Shown in pieces: positions 56,229-64,000 of a stretch of DNA of 64,000 nucleotides (position 1 is its first letter; each line of letters opens with the position of its first letter). The position numbers were made by a program, and so were the translations under genes. Below the pieces are notes generated by a model. The model was not told the DNA's origin. It made no database searches and was given only the letters and a program-made list of their open reading frames with translations. The stretch is from CBDDLD01 sp965230605 (GTDB lineage: Bacteria > Bacteroidota > Bacteroidia > Flavobacteriales > Flavobacteriaceae). Location: positions 2,666,001-2,730,000 of the forward strand of contig CBDDLD010000004.1 of the NCBI GenBank assembly GCA_965230605.1. The letters run 5' to 3'.

Positions 56229-58727
56229 TTATATTAATCCAAATTGTTCAAAATGGTGATTTAAATGTTTGCGTTCTAACAGATACCATTCATACCTGTT
56301 TAATTCTCCAAAAACTACATTCTTATTTGTTGCCTCTGGGTTCTCATTAAAATAGTCAAGGTAAGCTCCGCGAGTTTCATTAAACTTAGCAATAGCTTCT
56401 TCAAGGCTTTCGTATTTTAATTCTTCAATCTTAGATTTTTCAGCTAAAGGGAACATATGCTCTTGAGGCATTTTCTTGTAGTTGTAGAGTGAGTTTTTTA
56501 CTTTTTCGAGTATTTTTTCAGGCGTTGCTATTTCAAAATCCTGAATTTCTCCGAAAGCAATTTTATAGGTATACTCCAAGTGCTCTACCATATGCTGAGC
56601 TGACATATTACCCCACTTTGCTTTTGTATCCGCTTTAAGGTTATTCAAACACTCCTGAATTTTAGCTTCTGTCATCTCAACAAAAGTGGTTTGTTTCTTC
56701 TGCACCATAGTAAGTATGGTTGCGATTGCCACCAATTCATCTTCAGCATCAAAAACTTCAACAAACCATTTCACGATACCGCTTGGGTGCTCTGCTCCAT
56801 TGACATCACGATCTACCTTTTGCTTACAGGTTAGGCGTACATAAATGGTGTCATTATGATACAATGGTCTTAGGAAACGGCAATCTTCAAGTCCATAATT
56901 TGCAGAAACTGGTCCTTTATTCGGATATACAAACAGCCCTGCTGCGGCTGATATAATAAAATAGCCGTGAGCCGTACGTTTCTCAAAAATACTACCATCT
57001 AACGATGTGATATCGGTGTGGGCATAAAAATGATCCCAGGTAAGATTGGCAAAATTGATGATATCGGTATCTGTAAGTGTTCGTTTATGTGTCTTTAGTG
57101 ACATGCCCGGTTGAATGTCTTCCCAATGGTACTTGAAAGGGTGCATTTCTGCTTCCTTATATTTTGCATTGGCCTGATAGATTCCGGTAATCTCTGTCAA
57201 CGTGGTAGGCGTGCCCTGAATGGCTGTACGTTGTAAATAGTGTTTTACACCTCGCATGCCTCCCATTTCTTCACCACCGCCAGCTCTTCCCGGACCTCCA
57301 TGAACTAAGTTTGGTAGTGGTGAACCATGCCCGGTACTTTCTTTAGCATTCTCTCTGTTCAATACTAAGATACGTCCGTGATGGCTTGCTGCATTGACTA
57401 CATAATCTTTAGCGACATTATCATCAAATGTGGTGATCGATGATACTAATGAGCCTTTACCCATTTGAGCTAAAGTGATTGCCTCATCTAAGTTTTTGTA
57501 AGGCATGATAGTACTTACAGGGCCGAAAGCTTCGCGCTCATGAACAACTGTATTGTCAAACGGATGGTCTTCACGCAATAAAATAGGGCTTATGAACGCT
57601 CCTTTTTTAGCATCTGCTCCAATGGTTTCTATCTTGTCAAGATCGCCATAAACGATCTGTGCTTCTTCAGCAATCTCTCTAACACTGTTCTTTACTTCTT
57701 CAACCTGTTCTCTACTCACCAGTGATCCCATTCTAACTTCCTTAAGTCTTGGATCTCCAATAGTTACTTTATCTAAGGCTTTGCCTAGAGCAATTTGCAC
57801 ATCCTCTACTAAGTTTTCTGGAACTATAATGCGACGTATTGCAGTACACTTTTGACCGCACTTAACTGTCATTTCTTTACGTACTTCTTTAATAAAGATA
57901 TCGAACTCTGGCGTTCCGGGAACGGCATCTTCCCCTAAAATGGATGCATTTAAGGAATCGGCTTCCATAGTGAATGGCACTGCTTCCTGAATTAACCTAG
58001 GATGTGCTTTTAGTAACCTTCCAGTAGATGCAGACCCCGTAAATGTGACAACATCTTGAGATTCTACGGTATCTAATATGGTTTTTACAGTTCCGTTGAT
58101 GATCTGTAAAGCGCCTTCAGGTAATATCCCTGAATTAATTATTTCTCTGGCTACGGCTTCTGCTAAGTATGAAGATGATGGTGCCGGAAGTACTACTGCC
58201 GGAACTCCTGCCATCCAATTGACGGCACACTTCTCTAACATCCCCCAAACCGGGAAATTAAATGCATTAATATGAACGGCTACTCCTTTTTTAGGCACCA
58301 TAATATGATGCGCCATAAATCGTCCGCCTCTTGACAGGTCGATAGGGTCACCTTCTACATGATACGGTTGATTTGGAAATAGTTTTCTCAGTGAGGCATT
58401 AGCAAATAAGTTCCCGAATCCTCCTTCAATATCTATCCAGCTATCTATACGAGTAGCTCCGGTACGGTAACTTACTTCATAAAAACTTTCCTTTCTTTTA
58501 TTGAGATACAAGGCCAGCTTCTTAAGCATGTTCCCTCGTTCTTGAAATGTCATTTTTCGTAATACTTCACCGCCTTTAGTACGACCGTATTGTAATATTT
58601 CAGGAACGTCTAAGCCTTCAACAGCTGAATTAGCGATCAACTCGCCTGTGACTGCATCAAAGACAGGAATGCCTTCGTCCTTACCCTCAGTCCATTGCCC
58701 TTGTACGTAATGTTGTATTTTTTTCAT
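56229..58727 (-). CDS. paaZ: PaaZ: ring-cleavage hydratase/aldehyde dehydrogenase fused to a DinB-like domain
   Basis: 832 residues, about 150 longer than the E. coli protein. The aldehyde dehydrogenase part (1-520) has FTGSASTGR, the catalytic cysteine in VKCGQKCTAIRR and a Glu in MEADSLN. The MaoC-like hydratase part (about 535-680) has DHFYAH and KRTAHGYFI. The extra C-terminal part (about 690-832) reads WGNMSAQHMVEHLEYTY and ERKHLNHHFEQFG, the marks of DUF1569 in the DinB-like superfamily. PaaZ opens the oxepin ring and oxidises the aldehyde in phenylacetate breakdown. The added domain has no known role. Confidence 0.93.
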   Translation of the reverse strand: MKKIQHYVQGQWTEGKDEGIPVFDAVTGELIANSAVEGLDVPEILQYGRTKGGEVLRKMTFQERGNMLKKLALYLNKRKESFYEVSYRTGATRIDSWIDIEGGFGNLFANASLRKLFPNQPYHVEGDPIDLSRGGRFMAHHIMVPKKGVAVHINAFNFPVWGMLEKCAVNWMAGVPAVVLPAPSSSYLAEAVAREIINSGILPEGALQIINGTVKTILDTVESQDVVTFTGSASTGRLLKAHPRLIQEAVPFTMEADSLNASILGEDAVPGTPEFDIFIKEVRKEMTVKCGQKCTAIRRIIVPENLVEDVQIALGKALDKVTIGDPRLKEVRMGSLVSREQVEEVKNSVREIAEEAQIVYGDLDKIETIGADAKKGAFISPILLREDHPFDNTVVHEREAFGPVSTIMPYKNLDEAITLAQMGKGSLVSSITTFDDNVAKDYVVNAASHHGRILVLNRENAKESTGHGSPLPNLVHGGPGRAGGGEEMGGMRGVKHYLQRTAIQGTPTTLTEITGIYQANAKYKEAEMHPFKYHWEDIQPGMSLKTHKRTLTDTDIINFANLTWDHFYAHTDITSLDGSIFEKRTAHGYFIISAAAGLFVYPNKGPVSANYGLEDCRFLRPLYHNDTIYVRLTCKQKVDRDVNGAEHPSGIVKWFVEVFDAEDELVAIATILTMVQKKQTTFVEMTEAKIQECLNNLKADTKAKWGNMSAQHMVEHLEYTYKIAFGEIQDFEIATPEKILEKVKNSLYNYKKMPQEHMFPLAEKSKIEELKYESLEEAIAKFNETRGAYLDYFNENPEATNKNVVFGELNRYEWYLLERKHLNHHFEQFGLI

Positions 58728-58746
58728 TGATAAATCGTTTTATCAT

Positions 58747-58800
58747 CCCATTGAAATGGGAAACTTAAATTCTTATATCTGTCATCTGCAATTGCAGATG
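58747..58800. repeat. Two short palindromes between the SDR and paaZ genes
   Basis: CCCATTGAAATGGG (58747-58760) has a 6-bp stem and 2-base loop. CATCTGCAATTGCAGATG (58783-58800) is a perfect 18-base palindrome ending 1 base before the SDR stop codon. Both lie in the 74-base gap. Confidence 0.75.
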
Positions 58801-58801
58801 A

Positions 58802-59404
58802 TTATGCCATAATTCTTATAATTCTCCCATTAATCTTTCCTTCGACACACTTCACATATCCATCTACAATCTTATGCATAGGAACCGGTGTATTCCCCGG
58901 GAAGTAATCCTTATATTTTTCATAAGAATCTTCCACTAGATCGGAGCATACTGTATTAATCCTTATCCCATTTTCTAATTCTAATGCTACTGCTTTTACA
59001 AAACTATGTATGGCTCCATTAACCATAGCGGCACTTGTGGTCATATCTACTGGGTCATCGGCTAAGATTCCTGTAGATAGCGTAATAGAACCGTAAGGGT
59101 TAAGGTACTTTCTACCTAATCTTACTGTGTTGACTTGCCCCATGAGCTTGCTTTTGATCCCTATATAAAAATCTTCTTCTGTTAGGTGATCAAACTTGTC
59201 CCATTTTGCATCCCCTGCTGTACATACAATAGCATCGACATTACCTACAGCAGCAAACATCTTATCAATAGAGTCCGCATTAGAAAAATCGACTTGAACA
59301 TCTCCTGAACTTCTTCCCGCTACAATAACTTCATGTTTTTGAGATAGACGTTCATTAACTTTTCTACCTATGGTTCCGTTTCCTCCTATGATTAATATCT
59401 TCAT
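58802..59404 (-). CDS. Atypical short-chain dehydrogenase in the paa operon
   Basis: 200 residues. The cofactor motif is IIGGNGTIGRKV, close to TGxxGxxG. The usual catalytic Tyr-x-x-x-Lys is absent: after the expected Ser (TLSTGIL) the chain has AAMVNGAIHSF with no tyrosine in place. The small size and missing tyrosine suggest a family with a changed or lost redox role. It starts 1 base after the thiolase stop. Confidence 0.8.
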   Translation of the reverse strand: MKILIIGGNGTIGRKVNERLSQKHEVIVAGRSSGDVQVDFSNADSIDKMFAAVGNVDAIVCTAGDAKWDKFDHLTEEDFYIGIKSKLMGQVNTVRLGRKYLNPYGSITLSTGILADDPVDMTTSAAMVNGAIHSFVKAVALELENGIRINTVCSDLVEDSYEKYKDYFPGNTPVPMHKIVDGYVKCVEGKINGRIIRIMA

Positions 59405-59405
59405 G

Positions 59406-60614
59406 TTACATGCGTTCTATAATGGCTGCATAACCTTGTCCTACACCTACACACATGGTTATTAATGCATATTTTTTTTGTTGCTCGTGCAGTTCTAAAG
59501 CTGCAGAGTACGCAATACGAGCTCCGGTAACTCCTAAAGGATGTCCAATAGCTATAGAACCTCCATTTGGATTGAGTCTCGGATCATCATCTTTTAATCC
59601 CCAAGCTCTGGTGCATGCCAATGCTTGAGCTGCAAATGCTTCATTGAGCTCAATAATATCTATATCATCCATTGTTAATCCGGCTTTTTCCAGAGCTTTA
59701 TTAGAAGCCTGTACCGGACCAATTCCCATAATTCTAGGTTCAACACCTACCACTGCAGAGCTTACAATTCTCGCTAATGGTTTTAGGTTATATTGCCTAA
59801 CAGCATCTTCAGAGGCTATGATCGTAGCTGCTGCGCCGTCATTTAATCCTGAAGAATTTCCAGCAGTTACACTTCCGCCTTCTTTCTTAAATGCTGGTCG
59901 TAATTTCCCTAAGATTTCCTTAGTTGTATTTGGTTTTACAAATTCATCCTTAGAGAAAATAATCGGGTCTTTTTTTCGCTGTGGAATCTCTACCGAAACG
60001 ATTTCTTTATCTAATCGCCCATTTTCTTGTGCTTTAGTAGCTTTCATTTGACTCCAGTAGGCAAATGCATCTTGGTCTTCACGAGAGATATTATATTTCT
60101 CAACCAGATTTTCTGCAGTATTTCCCATGCCATCAGTTCCGTACATCTCGTGCATTTTCGGGTTAATGAAACGCCATCCGAAGCTTGAATCATACATTTT
60201 AGAATCGTTACCAAAAGCACTGGATGGTTTTGCAATCACGTAAGGTCCACGTGTCATATTTTCGACGCCTCCGGAAATGAATAGGTCTCCATCTCCTGAT
60301 TTTATCGCACGGTTTGCATGAATAATTGCTGATAGTCCCGAGCTACATAATCGATTAACGGTCTCACCGGGAACTGTAAAAGGCAAGCCTGCCAATAAAG
60401 AGCACATCCTTGCAACATTACGGTTATCTTCCCCTGCCTGATTGGCACAGCCCATAATGACATCATCATAAGCCTCTTTAGGAATATCCGAATTGCGTTC
60501 AACTAATGCTTTAATTACCAGGGCTCCTAAATCATCTGTACGAACAGCAGATAAAGTCCCTTTATAATTTCCAATTGGTGTACGCACACCATCTATAATA
60601 TATGCTTCTTTCAT
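59406..60614 (-). CDS. paaJ: 3-oxoadipyl-CoA/acetyl-CoA thiolase (PaaJ-type)
   Basis: 402 residues. The nucleophilic Cys is in RLCSSGLSAIIHA, a His in NEAFAAQALA context, GHPLGVTGARI, and the second Cys in CVGVGQG. In the paa pathway it splits 3-oxoadipyl-CoA into succinyl-CoA and acetyl-CoA. Position between paaI and the SDR supports this over a general thiolase. Confidence 0.93.
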   Translation of the reverse strand: MKEAYIIDGVRTPIGNYKGTLSAVRTDDLGALVIKALVERNSDIPKEAYDDVIMGCANQAGEDNRNVARMCSLLAGLPFTVPGETVNRLCSSGLSAIIHANRAIKSGDGDLFISGGVENMTRGPYVIAKPSSAFGNDSKMYDSSFGWRFINPKMHEMYGTDGMGNTAENLVEKYNISREDQDAFAYWSQMKATKAQENGRLDKEIVSVEIPQRKKDPIIFSKDEFVKPNTTKEILGKLRPAFKKEGGSVTAGNSSGLNDGAAATIIASEDAVRQYNLKPLARIVSSAVVGVEPRIMGIGPVQASNKALEKAGLTMDDIDIIELNEAFAAQALACTRAWGLKDDDPRLNPNGGSIAIGHPLGVTGARIAYSAALELHEQQKKYALITMCVGVGQGYAAIIERM

Positions 60615-60632
60615 GTTTCTTATTATCTAATC

Positions 60633-61043
60633 TTATTCCCAATCTTTTTGGGTTCTGTATACAACACCTTTAAATAAGGCAACGAGTTCATCATCACGCT
60701 TTACCTCAACAATGTTGAATCCCAGTTTATTATTTACTTTTTCTATGACGCATTCTGCAACTAAATAATCCCCTTCCTCTAAGGCTTCTATATGATTGAT
60801 AGAGGTTTCAATAGAGACGGCATATTTACCATGTGTATTAGCTGTAAATCCAAACGCTGTATCCGCTAAAGAATAACTAATACCGCCATGGGCATAATTC
60901 ATACTATTCAACATTTCCTTACGCACAGTCATAGCCACTTTGCAACGTCCTACCTCACATTCTAATATCTCAATGCCCAGCCATTGACTGAAGGCATCTA
61001 AGCTTAGCATTTTGTATGGTATTTTATCTCCTTCTATAGGCAT
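60633..61043 (-). CDS. paaI: PaaI-type hotdog thioesterase
   Basis: 136 residues, the usual length. A single hotdog domain with NYAHGGISYSLADTAFGFTA, containing the conserved His-Gly-Gly and Asp of the PaaI active site. It hydrolyses ring-hydroxylated phenylacetyl-CoA and prevents CoA being trapped. Repeat copy B fills the gap between it and paaH. Confidence 0.92.
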   Translation of the reverse strand: MPIEGDKIPYKMLSLDAFSQWLGIEILECEVGRCKVAMTVRKEMLNSMNYAHGGISYSLADTAFGFTANTHGKYAVSIETSINHIEALEEGDYLVAECVIEKVNNKLGFNIVEVKRDDELVALFKGVVYRTQKDWE

Positions 61044-61062
61044 TGTTTCTTTTTTAATCCTA

Positions 61063-61245
61063 ATTCATTTTTGTCTTGACACAAAAACGAATCAAAAAAG
61101 TCAACTTGAAATGAGGAATTTTTCAATCTTCTTTTTCAGATTGAAAATCAAAAATAAAATCTAAATTTTGTCCAAGGCTTCCAAAATTCTTGACGATTTG
61201 ATTTTTATATTCTGCATTTCAACATTTCAATGCTTCGCATTGATT
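61063..61245. repeat. Dispersed intergenic repeat, copy B
   Basis: 183 bases between the paaH stop and the paaI start. It differs from copy C at about four positions. Stems: TTGAC...GTCAA, TTTTCAATCT...AGATTGAAAA, and TCAATGC-TTC-GCATTGA. Confidence 0.92.
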
Positions 61246-62406
61246 TTATAAATTAAAGAACTTCATGTTCTCTTGGTTCATTTTTCTTAGTAGTGGACTG
61301 CATCGATAGCGATCTTCATGATATTCATCATACAAGGCATCTAACTTATCCACACACCAACTGATTCCTTTTTCATCGGCCCATGCTAATAATCCTTTAG
61401 GGTAATTCACCCCCTTGGTCATTGCATTATCTATATCTTCAGCAGATGCTATATTTAAAAACAGGGCATCCGCAGCTTCATTGATTAACATCACTAAGAC
61501 TCTATCAAAAATGTCTTGGGCTAAGCCTTTATCTTCTTTTGGAGATGACTTTTCTGCACCTTCTGAATAATCATAATAGCCTTTTCCTGATTTTCTCCCT
61601 AAATAGCCTGCTTCTGAAAAACGCTTTTGAGTGAATGATGGTTTATATCGTGGATCGTAATAGAATGCCTCAAAAACAGTTTCTGTTACTGTATAATTTA
61701 CATCATTACCGATAAAATCCATAAGTTCAAAAGGACCCATTCTAAATCCACCCAAAGTTTTTAAACTCCAATCTATAGTCGCAAAATCGGCGATACCTTC
61801 CTCATAAATTCGTAAAGATTCCCCATAGAATGGTCTTGCTACACGATTCACAATAAAGCCCGGCGTATCTTTAGCCACTGCCACTACTTTTTTCCATTCA
61901 GAAATAGTAGTCACTGCTTTATTTAAAACGGCTTCAGATGTTTGTATCGCTGGAATGACTTCAACTAACTTCATTAAAGGTGCAGGATTGAAAAAATGAA
62001 TTCCAATACAACGTTCAGGTTTTTGAAGCGCTGATGCTATAGACGCTATGGATAAGGATGATGTATTTGATGCTATGATGCAATTTTCGGACACATAACC
62101 TTCTAATTCTGAAAAGACCTTCTGTTTGATATCTAAATTTTCTATAATAGCCTCAATAGTAAGGTCAGAATCGCCTAAGCTTTTTAAATCTTGAACATAT
62201 TCTATATTAGCTTGAATACGCTGCTTTTCATCAGTATCAATACGCCCTTTTTCAATAAGTCTTGATAGTATTTTTTCCAGACTCGCTTGTGCTTTATCTA
62301 AAGCCCCTTGATTAGTATCGTATAGTTTAACCTGGCATCCGGCGGTAGCAGCCACTTGTGCTATACCACTTCCCATTGTTCCAGATCCTATTATTCCTAC
62401 GTTCAT
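61246..62406 (-). CDS. paaH: 3-hydroxyadipyl-CoA dehydrogenase (PaaH)
   Basis: 386 residues from the ATG at 62406; a TTG five codons earlier is unlikely. NAD site VGIIGSGTMGSGIAQVAA, then NTSSLSIASIA and the catalytic IGIHFFNPAPLMKLVEVI with His. C-terminal GGFRMGPFELMDFIGND is the dimer domain. It oxidises 3-hydroxyadipyl-CoA. The length and context fit PaaH. A 7-bp hairpin lies just before its start. Confidence 0.93.
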   Translation of the reverse strand: MNVGIIGSGTMGSGIAQVAATAGCQVKLYDTNQGALDKAQASLEKILSRLIEKGRIDTDEKQRIQANIEYVQDLKSLGDSDLTIEAIIENLDIKQKVFSELEGYVSENCIIASNTSSLSIASIASALQKPERCIGIHFFNPAPLMKLVEVIPAIQTSEAVLNKAVTTISEWKKVVAVAKDTPGFIVNRVARPFYGESLRIYEEGIADFATIDWSLKTLGGFRMGPFELMDFIGNDVNYTVTETVFEAFYYDPRYKPSFTQKRFSEAGYLGRKSGKGYYDYSEGAEKSSPKEDKGLAQDIFDRVLVMLINEAADALFLNIASAEDIDNAMTKGVNYPKGLLAWADEKGISWCVDKLDALYDEYHEDRYRCSPLLRKMNQENMKFFNL

Positions 62407-62412
62407 ATCTAT

Positions 62413-62430
62413 TTCCTGCAAAGGCAGGAA
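62413..62430. repeat. Short hairpin directly upstream of paaH
   Basis: TTCCTGC-AAAG-GCAGGAA, a perfect 7-bp stem with a 4-base loop. It lies 7 bases before the paaH ATG on the minus strand, so it would sit in the untranslated leader of the message. Confidence 0.7.
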
Positions 62431-62455
62431 TCTTTTTAATTAAACTTATTTCATT

Positions 62456-62640
62456 ATTCATTTTTGTCTTGACACAAAAACGAATCAAAAAAGTCAACTT
62501 GAAATGAGGAATTTTTCAATCTTCTTTTTCAGATTGAAAATCAAAAAATAAAATCTAAATTTTGTCCAAGGCTTCCAAAATTCTTGACGATTTGATTTTT
62601 ATATTCTGCATTTCAATATTTCAATGCCTTGCATTGATTT
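62456..62640. repeat. Dispersed intergenic repeat, copy C
   Basis: 185 bases, nearly identical to copy B. The last hairpin reads TCAATGC-CTT-GCATTGA, so only the loop differs from copy B. It lies between the serine/threonine dehydratase-like stop (62659) and the paaH start. Confidence 0.92.
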
Positions 62641-62658
62641 TATTTATTACTTTATATT

Positions 62659-63594
62659 CTAAAATGGTAGATCTTTTAGATCCACGTTTCCTCCCGACAA
62701 AATGATGCCGATATTTTTATTTTTATAATCGTTTTTCTCCTTCAACAACGCTGCAAAAGGAACTGCGCAAGAAGGTTCTATAATGATCTTCATGCGTTCC
62801 CAAATCAATCGCATTGCATTTACAATTTCACCTTCTTCAACCCTTATAATCTTTTCCACATATTTTTTTATAATTGGGAAATTTCGATCGCCTAAATGGG
62901 TTCTTAAACCATCTGCTACTGTTGTGAACTTGGTATTTGTTTCTATTTTTCCAGATATAAGAGACCTGTAGGCATCATCTGCTTCCATAGGTTCTCCGCC
63001 AATAACTTTGCAATGGTTTGAAAAATAATTAGCTGCTAAAGCACTCCCCGCTATTAGACCACCTCCACCTACAGGTGTAAATAAATAGTCTAAGTCCGGA
63101 TAGTCTTCAAAAAGTTCGATAGCTGCTGTACCTTGTCCATAAATCACTTCATCTTGATTTGAAGGATGTAGAAATGTAGCCCCTTTTTCTTCACTTATTC
63201 GTGCAGCAGTAGATTCTCTGGCTTCCGGTGTTGATTCACATTCTATAATTTCCCCTTCATAGGTCTTTACAGCATTCTTCTTGACTTGTGGAGCGTTCTC
63301 AGGCATAACAATGTAAGCTTTAACGCCTAGCTTTTTCGCTGCTAACGACACAGCTTGTGCAAAGTTTCCTGAAGAGTGCGTTACAACACCTCTTTGACGT
63401 TGTTCTTCACTTAAGCTTAAGATGGCATTAGATGCACCTCTCATTTTAAAGGCGCCCATTTTCTGGAAGTTTTCACACTTAAAAAACACGTTTGCTCCGA
63501 CCATTTTATTTAGCAACTCTGATGTTAACACAGGAGTTCTATGTATAAAAGGTGCGATACGTTCTTTGACTTCTATGAGCGTTTGTTGGTCCAC
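62659..63594 (-). CDS. PLP-dependent threonine/serine dehydratase or racemase-like enzyme
   Basis: 311 residues from a GTG start. The PLP lysine is in GAFKMRGASNA, with SSGNFAQAVSLAAK, the phosphate loop GGGGLIAGSALA and LSGGNVDL. The GTG overlaps the paaG stop (TAGTG), so translation is coupled. No ACT regulatory domain is present, so it is closer to catabolic dehydratases or serine racemases. It has no known step in phenylacetate breakdown. Confidence 0.88.
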   Translation of the reverse strand: MDQQTLIEVKERIAPFIHRTPVLTSELLNKMVGANVFFKCENFQKMGAFKMRGASNAILSLSEEQRQRGVVTHSSGNFAQAVSLAAKKLGVKAYIVMPENAPQVKKNAVKTYEGEIIECESTPEARESTAARISEEKGATFLHPSNQDEVIYGQGTAAIELFEDYPDLDYLFTPVGGGGLIAGSALAANYFSNHCKVIGGEPMEADDAYRSLISGKIETNTKFTTVADGLRTHLGDRNFPIIKKYVEKIIRVEEGEIVNAMRLIWERMKIIIEPSCAVPFAALLKEKNDYKNKNIGIILSGGNVDLKDLPF

Positions 63595-64000
63595 TAACGT
63601 CCTTTAAAATTTGGTTTACGTTTTTCTATAAATGCCGCAACACCTTCAGCATAATCCTCACTTTGAGCGGCTTCAATTTGATATTCAGATTCCATAGCTA
63701 ATTGCTGTTCTAGTGTATTGGTCATGGAGGCATTCAGTAACGTCTTTGTCATCCCTAATGCTTTGGTAGGCATTAGACTTAATTTCGTTGCTATCTTTTC
63801 CACGGTGCTTTGAAAGTCTTCTTCTTCAACACTCTTGTATATCATTCCCATTTTCTCAGCTTCACTAGCCGAAACCTTGTCACCTAACATCGCCAATGCT
63901 GATGCTTTCTGATAGCCTACTAAACGTGGTAAAATATAAGTTCCGGCACTATCCGGTATTAGCCCGATTAGACTGAAGGCTTGAATAAAGCTCACTGAAT
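63594..64000 (-). CDS. paaG: PaaG-type enoyl-CoA isomerase/hydratase, C-terminal part
   Basis: The gene runs off the window, and the frame is open to its end. The visible C-terminal 135 residues include FSLIGLIPDSAGTYILPRLV, ASEAEKMGMIYK and EGVAAFIEKRKPNFKG, typical of the ring 1,2-epoxyphenylacetyl-CoA isomerase PaaG. It makes the oxepin-CoA that PaaZ uses. The N-terminal part with the first oxyanion loop is outside the window. Confidence 0.85.
   Translation of the reverse strand, partial: SVSFIQAFSLIGLIPDSAGTYILPRLVGYQKASALAMLGDKVSASEAEKMGMIYKSVEEEDFQSTVEKIATKLSLMPTKALGMTKTLLNASMTNTLEQQLAMESEYQIEAAQSEDYAEGVAAFIEKRKPNFKGR

Noticed and set aside
53287..62640. Repeat copies as remnants of an insertion sequence
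   Set aside because: No transposase frame and no terminal inverted repeats; only structured ~185-bp units.

Overview
The window looks like chromosomal DNA from a marine-type member of the Bacteroidota, most likely family Flavobacteriaceae. The reasons are a SusC/SusD pair, a Bacteroidota-type 16S rRNA, promoters of the TTG-N~20-TAnnTTTG type, almost no Shine-Dalgarno sequences, many lipoproteins with an 'xxSC' lipobox, and AT-rich DNA. Genus cannot be fixed without a database comparison.

Layout. 0-1.8 kb: a membrane-anchored family 2 glycosyltransferase and a PAP2 phosphatase, convergent. 1.9-7.5 kb: one complete rRNA operon on the minus strand (16S - tRNA-Ile - tRNA-Ala - 23S - 5S) with two tandem promoters and a terminator. 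7.6-15.0 kb: outer-membrane genes on the minus strand: a large putative porin, a surface lipoprotein, SusD and SusC, with no enzyme genes beside them. 15.2-21.0 kb, plus strand: rnhB, a large lipoprotein, an OmpA-like protein and a nucleoid-associated protein. 21.1-32 kb: mixed housekeeping and envelope genes (two-TM protein, lipB, YqaE, a membrane-tethered LuxR regulator, DUF1573 protein, lysS, MORN protein, diheme cytochrome lipoprotein, zinc metalloprotease). 31.8-37.2 kb is the least explained part: two tandem alpha/beta hydrolases, a CPBP-like membrane protein with an altered active site, two small polytopic membrane proteins and a 52-residue peptide gene, all on the minus strand, divergent from a 498-residue all-helical repeat-like protein. 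37-46 kb: two Spy-like periplasmic proteins, a hemL operon, a DUF5522-hutU pair, a Gly/Trp-rich DUF4136 lipoprotein and a SulP transporter.

46-64 kb is a long run of minus-strand genes with tight or overlapping junctions: phenylacetate degradation (paaG, paaH, paaI, paaJ, paaZ, an enoyl-CoA hydratase, paaY), then branched-chain amino acid catabolism (lipoyl acyltransferase E2, ilvE, fused E1 alpha-beta), then a DUF5694-like lipoprotein, an alcohol dehydrogenase and two tandem bestrophin-like channels. Both catabolic parts feed acyl-CoA and acetyl-CoA into central metabolism. paaG runs off the window end, so the ring-oxygenase genes probably lie just outside.

The gene junctions of this catabolic region carry a dispersed intergenic repeat of about 185 bp (three copies and one internally deleted copy) whose stems are kept while loops vary. 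They also carry several short palindromes, and a REP-like palindrome sits in frame inside the E1 coding sequence. These repeats and the peptide/membrane-protein/helical-regulator locus at 34.3-37.2 kb are the best candidates for something undescribed. No CRISPR array, insertion sequence, prophage or plasmid gene was seen.
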